This document shows positions 42,305 to 51,106 of a DNA stretch of 64,000 bases, in pieces. The stretch spans positions 248,001 through 312,000 of the forward strand of contig NZ_CAAHFN010000054.1 of NCBI RefSeq assembly GCF_900961225.1, in the 5' to 3' direction. Position numbers and translations under genes: made by a program. This DNA comes from Modicisalibacter radicis. GTDB taxonomy: Bacteria; Pseudomonadota; Gammaproteobacteria; Pseudomonadales; Halomonadaceae. Each line of letters begins with the position of its first letter. Within the stretch, counting starts at the first letter, position 1. The notes beneath the pieces are model-generated. The model was not told the origin of the DNA and made no database searches. It saw only the letters and a list, made by a program, of their open reading frames with translations.

Positions 42305-42829
42305 GTGACGAGCCAGACCATGACGCCCGACGACATGCCCCGCCAGCACACCCTGACCATGACCGTGCTGATGACTCCCGACCTGGCCAACTTCAGCGGC
42401 AAGGTCCATGGCGGGGCGATTCTCAAGAAGCTCGACGAGGTCGCCTATGCCTGCGCCAGTCGCTACGCCGGCAGCTACGTGGTGACCCTGTCGGTCGACC
42501 AGGTGCTGTTCAAGCAGCCGATCCACGTCGGCGAGCTGGTGACCTTCCTGGCCTCGGTCAACCATGTCGGCCGCTCGTCGATGGAGATCGGCATCAAGGT
42601 GGTCGCCGAATCGATCCAGGAGAAAGTCATCCGCCATACCAACAGCTGCTATCTGACGATGGTCGCCGTGGACGTGCAGGGGCACCCGGTCGAGGTGCCG
42701 CCGCTGCGCCTGGAAACGCCGTTGCAGCAGCGTCGCTTCGAGAAGGCCACGCTGCGCAAGCAACTGCGCAAGCAGGCCGAACAGGCCTCGCGGGAGCACG
42801 ACAGCCAGTACACCGATTCGGCTTCCTGA
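42305..42829 (+). CDS. YciA-type acyl-CoA thioesterase
   Basis: A 174-residue hotdog-fold hydrolase that cleaves acyl-CoA to free acid and CoA. The catalytic region DLANFSGKVHGGAILKKLDE near residue 30 has the Asn-x-x-Gly-x-x-His-Gly-Gly pattern of the YciA/Acot group, and YVVTLSVDQVLFKQPIHVGE follows. The C-terminus is a long basic helix (RFEKATLRKQLRKQAEQ). Start choice is uncertain: GTG 42305 is slightly favoured by AGAGAA eight bases upstream, and ATG 42320 and ATG 42269 are alternatives. It may share a message with the next gene (26-base gap). Confidence 0.87.
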   Translation: MTSQTMTPDDMPRQHTLTMTVLMTPDLANFSGKVHGGAILKKLDEVAYACASRYAGSYVVTLSVDQVLFKQPIHVGELVTFLASVNHVGRSSMEIGIKVVAESIQEKVIRHTNSCYLTMVAVDVQGHPVEVPPLRLETPLQQRRFEKATLRKQLRKQAEQASREHDSQYTDSAS

Positions 42830-42854
42830 GCCGGTTCATACGCAAGGAGGGCGC

Positions 42855-43859
42855 ATGACAACGCCAAGTCCACACCGCCAGCCATCCTCGCTTCGCGAGC
42901 GGCTGGAGCTGGCCTGGGACGTGCTGGTGATCATCCTGGTGATCGCCAACCTGGCACTGCTGCTGTTCGACAGCCTGTACCTGCTGCCGCCGCTGCGCGA
43001 GGCCTTCGCCTCGCTCGCTCCCGAATGGCAGGCGGCCTACGAAGCGAACATCCACGCCCACTTCTTCGCCATCGACCTGGCGTTCGTCAGCATCTTCGTC
43101 ATCGACGTGCTGCTCGGCTGGATCGTGGCGATCGCCGAGCGGCGCTATCACCGCTGGTTCTTCTACCCCTTCGTCCACTGGTACGACGTGCTCGGCTGCA
43201 TTCCGCTGGCCGGGTTCCGCTGGCTGCGCGTGCTGCGCGTCGTCGCGCTGCTCTACCGCCTGCAGCGCCTGGGGCTGATCGAGATCCGCAACTGGTACCT
43301 GTTCGGCGTCATTCACAAGTATTACGAGATCCTCCTGGAAGAGCTCTCGGATCGCGTCGCGGTGCGCCTGATCGGCAGCGTTCAGGAGGAGATCCGGCAC
43401 AGCAACGCGCTCTCGCAGCGCCTCTCGGACGAGGTGCTGGCACCCCGCAAGGAACAGCTGGTAGACGAGATCGCCCAACGCCTGGAAAGCGGCCTGAACG
43501 ACATCTACGCCGACAATCGTGCCCTGATCGCCCGTTACGTCAGCGCCCTGGTCGGTCGTACGCTGCAGGAAAGCCCCGAGATCCAGCGCCTGCACCGGCT
43601 GCCGATGGGGCGCCAGTTGAGCACGGCGATGGACCAGACGCTCAGCGACCTGGCCAGCCGGCTGATCCACGAGGCGGTCGACGGCCTGCGCTCGCCGGAA
43701 TTCTCGCAACTGCTGCGTCGCGCCACCGACAGCGGCATGGATATCCTGATGGTCGCCGACACCCGCAGCGAGCGGATCACCGAACAGGTACTGATCGAGA
43801 CCCTCGAACTGCTCAAGGAGCAGATCGCCACCAAGCGCTGGCAGCAACGCTACGATTGA
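42855..43859 (+). CDS. Voltage-sensor-like membrane protein with long helical C-terminus
   Basis: A 334-residue protein. The N-terminal third has about four hydrophobic segments. The last is RWLRVLRVVALLYRLQRLGL (residues about 117-136), with basic residues roughly every third position as in an S4 voltage-sensing helix. No pore helix with a selectivity filter is seen, so this is not a complete channel. Residues 150-334 are predicted helical and charged, possibly coiled coil, in the cytoplasm. The start follows AAGGAGG. Function unknown; it may be a gating or anchoring protein. Confidence 0.7.
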   Translation: MTTPSPHRQPSSLRERLELAWDVLVIILVIANLALLLFDSLYLLPPLREAFASLAPEWQAAYEANIHAHFFAIDLAFVSIFVIDVLLGWIVAIAERRYHRWFFYPFVHWYDVLGCIPLAGFRWLRVLRVVALLYRLQRLGLIEIRNWYLFGVIHKYYEILLEELSDRVAVRLIGSVQEEIRHSNALSQRLSDEVLAPRKEQLVDEIAQRLESGLNDIYADNRALIARYVSALVGRTLQESPEIQRLHRLPMGRQLSTAMDQTLSDLASRLIHEAVDGLRSPEFSQLLRRATDSGMDILMVADTRSERITEQVLIETLELLKEQIATKRWQQRYD

Positions 43860-43862
43860 GGA

Positions 43863-44903
43863 TCAGACGATTCGCAGGATCGTGTAGGGCGCCTCGTTGG
43901 CATGGCGCTCGTCGCGCGTATCGATCGAACCCAGCGCCAGGCTGCGGTCGTTGTCGTAGGCGACGAACAGTCGCGTCTCGTCGAGCACCGCCAGGCCCTC
44001 GGCCTTGTGCTCGAACTCGAGCGGCTCGCCGTGCTCGTCCTCGACCAGTTGCGGGGCGCGGCCGGCGTTGAAGTCGTCCAGGCTCGTCGACCACAGGTAG
44101 CCACCGATGTGCTCGACGCCGTCGGCCTCGGTCTCGAAGCTGGTCAGCAGATAGAGCCGCGCGTTGTACGGGTCGTACTCCAGACTCGACAGGCCACAGA
44201 CATGGCGCACCCCGGGGAAGTCGCCCGGATCGAACCGGTAGAGGCTGCGCAACGCATCGATGAACTCCAGGTTACCTCGCGCGTTGACGCGATAGTGGGC
44301 GCCCACCACCCGGCACACGTAGTCGAAGTCGTCGTGCGAGTTGCCCTGCTCGCGAACGCCGAACATCAACAGCCCCTCGCCGCGCTCGCCGGGGATCGCC
44401 GCCAGCCCTTCGATCTTGTAGTAGGGCGTGCCGATCGCGCCGTCCAGCTTGTCGCGCAACTCCAGCGACCCCTCGACACCGTCGCGCGGGTCGGGATCGA
44501 CCACCTGCACCCGCTCGGGCTGGCCCAGCGGCCAGATCAGCAGGTGGTTGTAGGCGTTCAGGGTATGGTCGTCCTCGGCGATGCGATCGAAACCGGTGGT
44601 CGCCAGCACGTGACGACCGTCGGCGGTCAGCGCGAAATCCTCGTACTTGGTGGCGTTCTTGATCGCCGGCTCGGTGAAGTAATCGAGGCTGGCATCGTCG
44701 GGAACGCCGTGCTCGTCGATAGCCACCGCGAAGACCGCCGAACGCGCCTCACCGGGGATCGGCTTGTCGCTGGCGAGAATCAGCCGCTGGCCATCGTAGA
44801 CCACCGCCGAGACCTCGGCATTGACCGGCTTGTCATCGGCGTCGCGCAGGCCGACGGGGAAACAGTGCAACGTGCCGTGGGAAAGCACCTGGGCGCGATT
44901 CAT
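43863..44903 (-). CDS. Conserved hypothetical protein, probable beta-propeller
   Basis: A 346-residue cytoplasmic protein without signal peptide. Repeated blade-like segments (EVSAVVYDGQRLILASDK, YEDFALTADGRHVLATTG, YKIEGLAAIPGERGEGLLMFG, HKAEGLAVLDETRLFVAYD) look like the DUF3616/phytase-esterase-like beta-propeller pattern, with acidic turns that could bind calcium. No catalytic motif can be named. It is convergent with the voltage-sensor-like gene, three bases apart. I give no function. Confidence 0.65.
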   Translation of the reverse strand: MNRAQVLSHGTLHCFPVGLRDADDKPVNAEVSAVVYDGQRLILASDKPIPGEARSAVFAVAIDEHGVPDDASLDYFTEPAIKNATKYEDFALTADGRHVLATTGFDRIAEDDHTLNAYNHLLIWPLGQPERVQVVDPDPRDGVEGSLELRDKLDGAIGTPYYKIEGLAAIPGERGEGLLMFGVREQGNSHDDFDYVCRVVGAHYRVNARGNLEFIDALRSLYRFDPGDFPGVRHVCGLSSLEYDPYNARLYLLTSFETEADGVEHIGGYLWSTSLDDFNAGRAPQLVEDEHGEPLEFEHKAEGLAVLDETRLFVAYDNDRSLALGSIDTRDERHANEAPYTILRIV

Positions 44904-44973
44904 GGGCGACTCCTAGCAAGGGATTGTCACTGACTAGTTGGAGGCGATGGACCGGCGATGCAAGCGTCGCCGT

Positions 44974-46377
44974 TCACAGCGTGCGCCAGGGGCTGGCCGG
45001 TGGCGCGGCCAGCGTCCCGGCGATGATATCCAGGGCACGCTCCAGCGCCTCGCGAGTGGCCGCTGCGCTGACGCACAGCCGGATCGCCTGTGGCGCCGGC
45101 TCGCTGCCGACGCAGAACGGCTCGGCACTGGTCACCCGCACGCCCTGGCGCTCGAGCTGTTCGATCAGGGCCGCGGCGCGCCAGCCGGCGGGTAGCGTCA
45201 GCCAGAGGTGAAAGCCGTGGGGCTGACCGCTCGGCGCGAAGGCCGCCAGCCGCTGCCGGGCCAGGCGCTGGCGAGCGGCGATCTCGTCGAGCTGCCAGTC
45301 GAGCAGCCGATCGGCGGCACCGCTGTCGATCAAGCGGCAGACCGCCTCGACCATCAGCGGCGGAACCATCCAGCTCTGCACGCGCAGGGCGCTGGCCAGG
45401 CGTTCATGCAGCGTCGCGGGGGCACGCAGGATGCCGATGCGCAACCCGCCGGCGATCACCTTGGAGGTGCTGAACAGGTACAGCGTCCGCTCGGGTGCCC
45501 GCAGGTAGAGCGGCCTGCCCCGTGCGGCGGACGGCAGGTACTGCACGCCGTCCTCGAGCAGCCAGAAATCGTAGCGCCGCGCCAGCTCGACCAGCCGCTC
45601 GCGACGCGCCTCGCTGAGCTGCGCACCGGTGGGGTTGTTCTGCTCGGGGGTGAGATAGACCAGCCGCGGCGGTTGCTGCTGGCAGAGTCGCGCCAGCGCC
45701 TCGACGTCCATCCCCTGACCGTCCAGGGGAATGCGCTGCAGCTTGAGGTGGCACTGCTGGGCGGCGGCGATCGCCCCCGGATAGGTGAGCGCCGCCGCGG
45801 CGATACGTTCGCCGGGCTGGGTCAGCGCCTGCAGCGCGAGAAAGATGCCGTGCTGGCCGCCCAGGGTGATCGTCAGCTCGTCGGCCGCCATGGGCAGCCC
45901 CAGCCGGGTCAGCCAGTCGGCCAGCGCGCGGCGATGCGCGGGCGTGCCGTGCTCGGACTGATAGTCCACCGCCGCCTGCAGCGCCGAGGGATCCTCGGCG
46001 AGCGCGGCCAGCACCTCGCCCAGCCCCGCCGGGCGCTGCGGATGAGGCGGCGGCAGGCTCAGGCTGAGATCGACCAGTCCCTCCGTCGACGCCTGGGCAT
46101 CCGAGGGTACATGGCGAAAGCCGGGGGCGCTGGCGCGGCGATCCTTCACGTAAGTGCCGCTGCCCACGCGGGCCTCGAGCAGGCCGCGCCGTTCGGCCTC
46201 GTCGTAGCCGCGGGTGATCGTGCCCACGGTGACGCCCAGGGCATCGGCCAGGCGGCGCTGTGGCGGCAGCCGCTGGCCGGGCTCGAGCTCGCCGGAGGCG
46301 ATGGCCGCGGCGATCGCATCGGCCAGCGCACGGTAGCGGGTTACACCGTCGGGGAGATGGGGCTTCCAGATTGTCAT
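44974..46377 (-). CDS. MocR-family regulator (GntR DNA-binding domain plus aminotransferase domain)
   Basis: A 467-residue transcription factor. Residues 1-75 form a winged helix of the GntR type (RRLADALGVTVGTITRGYDEAERRG). The remainder is a class I aminotransferase-like domain that binds pyridoxal phosphate, with the Schiff-base lysine in YLFSTSKVIAGGLRIG. It is divergent from a LysE-type exporter, and GACAAT repeats fill the shared region, so it very likely controls that exporter. Its own start codon lies inside the palindrome TTGTCA-TGG-TGACAA, which suggests autorepression. Confidence 0.92.
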   Translation of the reverse strand: MTIWKPHLPDGVTRYRALADAIAAAIASGELEPGQRLPPQRRLADALGVTVGTITRGYDEAERRGLLEARVGSGTYVKDRRASAPGFRHVPSDAQASTEGLVDLSLSLPPPHPQRPAGLGEVLAALAEDPSALQAAVDYQSEHGTPAHRRALADWLTRLGLPMAADELTITLGGQHGIFLALQALTQPGERIAAAALTYPGAIAAAQQCHLKLQRIPLDGQGMDVEALARLCQQQPPRLVYLTPEQNNPTGAQLSEARRERLVELARRYDFWLLEDGVQYLPSAARGRPLYLRAPERTLYLFSTSKVIAGGLRIGILRAPATLHERLASALRVQSWMVPPLMVEAVCRLIDSGAADRLLDWQLDEIAARQRLARQRLAAFAPSGQPHGFHLWLTLPAGWRAAALIEQLERQGVRVTSAEPFCVGSEPAPQAIRLCVSAAATREALERALDIIAGTLAAPPASPWRTL

Positions 46378-46437
46378 GGTGACAATAAATCCGTTGACGC
46401 CGTATTTGGCGCTATTATGCTGATCAATAGAGACAAT
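46370..46437. promoter_or_regulatory. GACAAT repeats, probable MocR binding sites
   Basis: GACAAT occurs inverted at 46370-46375 and direct at 46381-46386 and 46432-46437. The first two form the 15-base palindrome TTGTCATGGTGACAA over the regulator start. The second and third are direct repeats bracketing the lysE promoter. MocR proteins typically bind spaced direct repeats. Confidence 0.5.
46394..46421 (+). promoter_or_regulatory. Candidate promoter of the LysE-type exporter
   Basis: TTGACG (46394-46399), a 16-base spacer, then TATGCT (46416-46421). It lies between two GACAAT repeats. The predicted RNA start is about 40 bases before the start codon at 46472. Confidence 0.45.
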
Positions 46438-46471
46438 TCAAATCAAAATCCGAACTTGTATGGGCACAAAA

Positions 46472-47074
46472 ATGGATACACTTGCCACGCTCGGCCCGGC
46501 CGCGCTCTACATGATCTCGATGACGCTGACCCCCGGCCCCAACAACCTGATGCTCACCGCCTCGGGGGCCAACTACGGCTACTGGCGCACTCTTCCGCAC
46601 ATCCTCGGCATCGTGGCCGGGTGCTTCGTGCTGTTCTCGGCCATCGCCCTGGGGCTGGGCCTGCTGTTCGAGCGTTTTCCGCTGTTCCAGACGCTGCTCA
46701 AGGTCATCGGCAGCGCCTACCTGCTGTATCTGGCCTGGAAGATCGCCAGCGCCCCGCCGCCCGATTTGCGCCTGCGCGGCGAGGGCCGGCCGCTGACCTT
46801 CTGGCAGGCCGCCGCCTTCCAGTTCGCCAACCCCAAGGCGTGGGTGATGGGGCTGGCGCTGATGGCCGGCTTTCTGCCCGAACAGGGCAGCACCTGGGCC
46901 GACGCCCTGCTGCTGGCCGGCTTCGCCGAACTCATCGCCCTGCCGTGCATCTCGCTGTGGGCCGGCTTCGGCATGGCCGTGGGCCGCTACCTGCGGAGCG
47001 CACGGGCCTGGCGGGTCTTCAACGGCCTGATGGGCGCGATGACCGCCGGCTGCGTGGTGTTCATTCTCGGTTGA
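46472..47074 (+). CDS. LysE/RhtB-family amino-acid exporter
   Basis: A 200-residue exporter with six helices. SMTLTPGPNNLMLTASGANYG near residue 16 is the family signature, and FQFANPKAWVMGLALMAGF near residue 114 is the second conserved loop. The usual role is export of amino acids or analogues. ATG 46472 and ATG 46460 are both in frame and neither has a ribosome site, so the message may be nearly leaderless in effect. It is divergent from a MocR regulator, a common pairing, so export is probably induced by an amino acid or vitamin B6-related signal. Confidence 0.9.
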   Translation: MDTLATLGPAALYMISMTLTPGPNNLMLTASGANYGYWRTLPHILGIVAGCFVLFSAIALGLGLLFERFPLFQTLLKVIGSAYLLYLAWKIASAPPPDLRLRGEGRPLTFWQAAAFQFANPKAWVMGLALMAGFLPEQGSTWADALLLAGFAELIALPCISLWAGFGMAVGRYLRSARAWRVFNGLMGAMTAGCVVFILG

Positions 47075-47164
47075 GGCGCGGCGAAACGCGCCACGCCGAA
47101 GCGCTAAAGATTTTTTGCAGCCTGTCGATAACCCAGGTTATCACCCCCTCTCATCGGTTCGCCC

Positions 47165-48391
47165 ATGGGTGCATCAAGTACACCGGTCCCCACGACAGTC
47201 CTGTTCGCGCGTCAGCCGATCTACGATCGTCGGCGGGTCGTGGCGGGGTTCGAGCTGCTGTTCCGCGCCTGCACCGAGACCACCGGCGAGCCGTTCAACG
47301 ACGACTACGCGACCCGCCAGGTGATGCTCAGCGCGTTCACCGAAACCAATATCCACGAAGTCTGCGAAGGCACACCGGCGTTCATCAACTTTCACACCAA
47401 CACGCTGCAGGCGGCGCTGCCGTTCTCGCCGGACGAGATGATCATCGAGGTGCTGGAGAGCGTCGCGCCGACGCCGGCCGTCGAGAAGGCGCTCCGCTAC
47501 TGCAAGGCCCAGGGCTACCGCATCGCCCTCGACGACTACACGCTGACCGACGCCAGCCACCCACTGCTGCCGCTGGCCGATATCGTCAAGCTCGACTGCC
47601 TGGTGTATTCCGCCGAGGCTTTCGCCACGGCGGTGGCCGCGCTCAGGCGCGCCCGGCCGTCGCTCCACCTGCTCGCCGAGAAGGTCGAGACGGCCGAGGA
47701 GTTCGAGCGCTGCCTGGCGCTCGGCTGCGACCTGTTCCAGGGCTACTTCCTGGCACGACCGGTGCCGGTGCACGGCAAGCGCCTGCCCAGCAGCCGGCTG
47801 TCGGTCCTGCAGCTCCTCGCCGAGCTCAATCGCCCCGACAACACCCTGGCCAAGCTCACCGCGACCATCCAGCGCGATCCCTTCATCAGCGTGCGGCTGA
47901 TGAAAATGGCCAACAGCGCCTATTACAGCCGCAAGCACGACATCAAGTCGGTGCAGATGGCCGTCAACCTGCTCGGTCAGCGGCGCATACGCAGCCTGGC
48001 CAGCCTGCTGGCGCTGACCAAGCTCGACGACAAGCCGCACGCCCTGCAGAAGCTGTCCCTGGCCCGCGGCTACCTGTGCCAGGAGCTCGCCGATGCGCTG
48101 CTCGACGCCCCCGGCTCGGGCTTCACGGTGGGGCTGTTCTCGTGCCTGGACGCGCTGTTCGATTATCCGCTGGAAGCGACGCTCGCCGAGTTGCCGCTGC
48201 ACGTCAGCCTCAAGGCGGCGATCCATAGCCACCAAGGCCCGCTGGGGTTGATCCTCGCCAGCGTGCTCAAGCTCGAGCGTGGCGAACTGGACGGTCTCGA
48301 CTGGCCCGGCCTGAACGCACTCGGCCTGACCCCCAAGCGACTGAGCCGCCTTCAGCAGCGGGCCATCGCGCTGACCAACGGCCAGCTCTAG
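47165..48391 (+). CDS. EAL-HDOD signalling protein with degenerate EAL domain
   Basis: A 408-residue protein. The N-terminal EAL-like domain (residues 12-200) keeps FELLFR, VKLD, AEKVET and QGYFLARP. It has LDDYTLTD in place of the metal-binding DDFGTG, so cyclic di-GMP hydrolysis is unlikely and binding is possible. The C-terminal HDOD domain (residues 205-395: LMKMANSAYYSR, VNLLGQRRIRSLASLLAL) is an HD-like fold without the metal-binding pair. The order matches YuxH/CdgJ-type regulators of motility or biofilm. ATG 47165 has a weak ribosome site. Confidence 0.87.
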   Translation: MGASSTPVPTTVLFARQPIYDRRRVVAGFELLFRACTETTGEPFNDDYATRQVMLSAFTETNIHEVCEGTPAFINFHTNTLQAALPFSPDEMIIEVLESVAPTPAVEKALRYCKAQGYRIALDDYTLTDASHPLLPLADIVKLDCLVYSAEAFATAVAALRRARPSLHLLAEKVETAEEFERCLALGCDLFQGYFLARPVPVHGKRLPSSRLSVLQLLAELNRPDNTLAKLTATIQRDPFISVRLMKMANSAYYSRKHDIKSVQMAVNLLGQRRIRSLASLLALTKLDDKPHALQKLSLARGYLCQELADALLDAPGSGFTVGLFSCLDALFDYPLEATLAELPLHVSLKAAIHSHQGPLGLILASVLKLERGELDGLDWPGLNALGLTPKRLSRLQQRAIALTNGQL

Positions 48392-48404
48392 TCACGCTCC
48401 GGCA

Positions 48405-48743
48405 TCAGCCGCACGAAAGCCGCTCGATCCGCTCGCGCGCGTCGAGATGCACGTTCAGCCGCTCGGGCCGGTAATCCATGGTATAGCCCTGGCCGGGACG
48501 AATGACTCGCATCCGCCCGGCGCCGCTATCGGTTGCCAACGTCTCGCGGCGATCGGCGTCGAGGCGCTCGCCGACATGCTCGCCCAGGTCATCGGCCCCG
48601 CACGCGGCATCGCCGCTGCCAGGCGCTTGCCCGGACGGCTCCTGCATGGGCGGAGGCTGGGGTGCCGTCGCCGGACGCGGTGCACCGCTACAGGCCGCGA
48701 GCAGTGCAATCAGCGGCAGACCGCTGCAAAACCATCGAGTCAT
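48405..48743 (-). CDS. Lipoprotein with I78-type peptidase inhibitor domain
   Basis: A 112-residue lipoprotein. The signal peptide ends in the lipobox LAAC (Cys18), followed by a proline-rich linker. The C-terminal 65 residues (CGADDLGEHVGERLD, MRVIRPGQGYTMDYRPERLNVHLD, ending SCG) match the peptidase inhibitor I78 pattern, in which a disulfide joins the first and last cysteines. It may protect the cell envelope from extracellular serine proteases. The stop lies 14 bases from the convergent EAL-HDOD gene. Confidence 0.82.
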   Translation of the reverse strand: MTRWFCSGLPLIALLAACSGAPRPATAPQPPPMQEPSGQAPGSGDAACGADDLGEHVGERLDADRRETLATDSGAGRMRVIRPGQGYTMDYRPERLNVHLDARERIERLSCG

Positions 48744-48947
48744 GAACTCTCCTTGCCTGATGATCCCGGCATCCAGGGCGATGCCGCTGGACTCGTCACT
48801 CGACGTTTCGATAAGGTGCTGAAACGTGGAGCATCACGCGCATTGTAGCTAGGCTTTGATAATGCTGACGATGCATCGACAGTGCGACCGCTCACGGAAC
48901 TCGGGCGCGTCGGTCTCAACACATCGCGTCAACAAGAGGATGGAAAC

Positions 48948-49865
48948 ATGGCCAGGATGGGCAAATCACTCGGTCTCGCGGTCGGCGTCGCCTTGACGCT
49001 GGGACAGGCCATGGCCGCCGACCCGTTGCGGGTCGCCTCGAAGATCGATACCGAGGGCGCGCTGCTCGGCAACATGCTGGTCGCACTGCTCGAGGATGCC
49101 GGCTACCCGGTCGAGAACAAGCTGCAGCTCGGCCCCACCAATATCGTGCGTACCGCCCTGCTCGAGGGCGAGATCGACCTCTACCCCGAATATACCGGCA
49201 ACGGCGCCTACTTCAGCAACACCACCGACGACGACGCCTGGAAGGATGCCGAGGCGGGCTATCGCAAGGTCAGCGAGTGGGATCGCAAGGAGAACGGCAT
49301 CGTCTGGCTCGAGCCGGCACCGGCCAACAACACCTGGGCGATCGCGGTGAAACAGTCGCTCGCCGAGGAACATGACCTTTCCAGCATGGCCGATTTCGGC
49401 GAGTGGGTGAATGACGACGGAGACGTCAAGCTGGCCGCTTCCGCCGAGTTCGTCGAAAGCCAGGCGGCCCTGCCGAGCTTCCAGGAGGCCTACGACTTCA
49501 CGCTCTCGCAGGATCAGTTGCTGGTGCTCTCCGGCGGCAACACCGCGGCGACCATCCGCGCCGCCGCCGAGGGCACCAGCGGCACCAACGCGGCGATGGT
49601 CTACGGCACCGACGGCGCGATCAAGCCCGCCGGGCTCAAGGTGATGGACGACACCCAGGGCGTGCAGATGGTCTACGAGCCCGCGGTGGCGATGCGCGAG
49701 GCGGTCCTCGAAGCCCATCCCGAGTTGGCAGAGCTGTTCGAGCCGGTGTTCGCCTCGCTGGATCGCGAGACACTCCAGGAGCTGAATAGCAAGATCCAGG
49801 TCGATGGCCTGCCGGCCAAGCAGGTGGCCCGCGACTACCTCGAGGCCAACGGCTTCCTGGACTGA
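48948..49865 (+). CDS. yehZ: Osmoprotectant ABC transporter, substrate-binding protein (YehZ/OsmF-like)
   Basis: A 305-residue periplasmic binding protein of the glycine betaine/choline family, the same length as E. coli YehZ (OsmF). A signal peptide (MARMGKSLGLAVGVALTLGQAMAA) is cleaved before DPLRVASKIDTEG. The motif LYPEYTGNGAYF near residue 78 and the late YGTDGAIKPAGLKVMDD are typical. The start follows AAGAGGA. It is first of four genes in the order binding protein, permease, ATPase, permease, exactly as yehZYXW, which is salt- and stationary-phase-induced in enterics. Confidence 0.93.
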   Translation: MARMGKSLGLAVGVALTLGQAMAADPLRVASKIDTEGALLGNMLVALLEDAGYPVENKLQLGPTNIVRTALLEGEIDLYPEYTGNGAYFSNTTDDDAWKDAEAGYRKVSEWDRKENGIVWLEPAPANNTWAIAVKQSLAEEHDLSSMADFGEWVNDDGDVKLAASAEFVESQAALPSFQEAYDFTLSQDQLLVLSGGNTAATIRAAAEGTSGTNAAMVYGTDGAIKPAGLKVMDDTQGVQMVYEPAVAMREAVLEAHPELAELFEPVFASLDRETLQELNSKIQVDGLPAKQVARDYLEANGFLD

Positions 49866-49884
49866 GCGGAGCGTGGCCGCCGAC

Positions 49885-51078
49885 ATGACCGCGTCCAGCG
49901 ACCGGGCCGGGCGCCTGGTCGCCAACCGTGTGCTGCTGACACTATGGGTCGCCGCGCTGCTGGCGAGCGCACTGCTGCCTTTCGCCGCCATGGCGCCCAA
50001 CCGGCTGGTGTCCGGCGAAGCGATCAAGCTGATCGTCGCGTTGACGACCTGGCAATCCGCGGGTCTCGCGCTGCTGGCCCTGCTGCTAGCGCTCGCCGCG
50101 CTGAGCCGTCCGCTGTCCGCCACGCAGGGCCTGCGCCTGACGCTGGTCGTCGCACCGCTGACGCTGCTGCTGACCCTTTACGCGCTCGGCGACTATGCCG
50201 GCCGCGCCCTCGCCGAGGCCTCGCCGGCCGCGCGGGTCTCGCAGGGCGCCGCCTTCTGGGTGCTGGTGTTCTGCACGTTGCTGATGATCGTCGACGCCTT
50301 CCAGCGCCTGCGTGCGCCGCTATGGGTCGGCGGCGCCTACGGTCTGGCCCTGGTGGCCGCGATAGCCGGGCTGTTCGCCAGTGGCCAGTTCAATGCCCTG
50401 TCGATCCTCAACGAATACTTCAACATCCAGGACGCCTTCGCCGACCAGCTGCTCACCCACCTGCGCCTGGTCGGCCTGGCGCTGGCGCCGGCCCTGGCCA
50501 TCGGCCTGCCGCTGGGACTGCTGGCGCACCGCCGACCGGCGCTGCGCGGCAGCCTGTTCGGCACCCTCAACTTCTTCCAGACGATCCCCTCGATCGCGCT
50601 GTTCGCGCTGCTGGTGGCGCCACTCTCGGCACTCGGCGACAGCTTCCCGTTGCTGCGTGAACTGGGCGTCAAGGGCATCGGCGCCGCGCCGGCGATCATC
50701 GCGCTGATCATGTATTCGCTGCTGCCGGTGGTGCGCAACACCCATGCCGGTTTCGCCGGGGTCGCCCCGGCGACCCTCGAGGCGGCACGCGGCATGGGCA
50801 TGACCCGGCGCCAGGTGCTGTGGCGGGTGGAAATACCGCTGGCACTGCCGGTGATCCTCTCCGGGCTGCGTATCGTCACCGTGCAGGCGATCGGCCTGAC
50901 GGTGGTGGCGGCTCTGATCGGCGCCGGCGGACTGGGCGCGTTCGTCTTCCAGGGGCTCGGCCAGTACGCCATCGACCTGGTGCTGCTCGGTGCGGTGCCG
51001 ACCATCGCCCTGGCGGTGGTCGCCGACTTCCTGCTGCAGATCCTGGTCGCCATCAGCCGCCCCGCGGGCGGGCGTTAG
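49885..51078 (+). CDS. yehY: Osmoprotectant ABC transporter, long permease (YehY-like)
   Basis: A 397-residue inner-membrane permease with about ten helices. The N-terminal half (five helices) has no ABC motif, and the C-terminal half is the BPD-type permease domain. The EAA loop, where the ATPase docks, is ATLEAARGMGMTRRQVLWRVEIPLALP near residue 300. The length fits YehY (385). Start choice between ATG 49885 and GTG 49873 is open because the GGAG at 49868-49871 suits neither perfectly. It lies 19 bases after the binding protein. Confidence 0.9.
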   Translation: MTASSDRAGRLVANRVLLTLWVAALLASALLPFAAMAPNRLVSGEAIKLIVALTTWQSAGLALLALLLALAALSRPLSATQGLRLTLVVAPLTLLLTLYALGDYAGRALAEASPAARVSQGAAFWVLVFCTLLMIVDAFQRLRAPLWVGGAYGLALVAAIAGLFASGQFNALSILNEYFNIQDAFADQLLTHLRLVGLALAPALAIGLPLGLLAHRRPALRGSLFGTLNFFQTIPSIALFALLVAPLSALGDSFPLLRELGVKGIGAAPAIIALIMYSLLPVVRNTHAGFAGVAPATLEAARGMGMTRRQVLWRVEIPLALPVILSGLRIVTVQAIGLTVVAALIGAGGLGAFVFQGLGQYAIDLVLLGAVPTIALAVVADFLLQILVAISRPAGGR

Positions 51079-51106
51079 CGCTTCGAGCCATCAACGAGCC
51101 GAGACG

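Noticed and set aside
45208..48228. A 1006-codon open frame on the plus strand
   Set aside because: It runs antisense to the MocR gene and then out of frame through lysE and the EAL-HDOD gene. The translation is a Gln/Arg/Ala-rich shadow without domains, as is common in GC-rich DNA.
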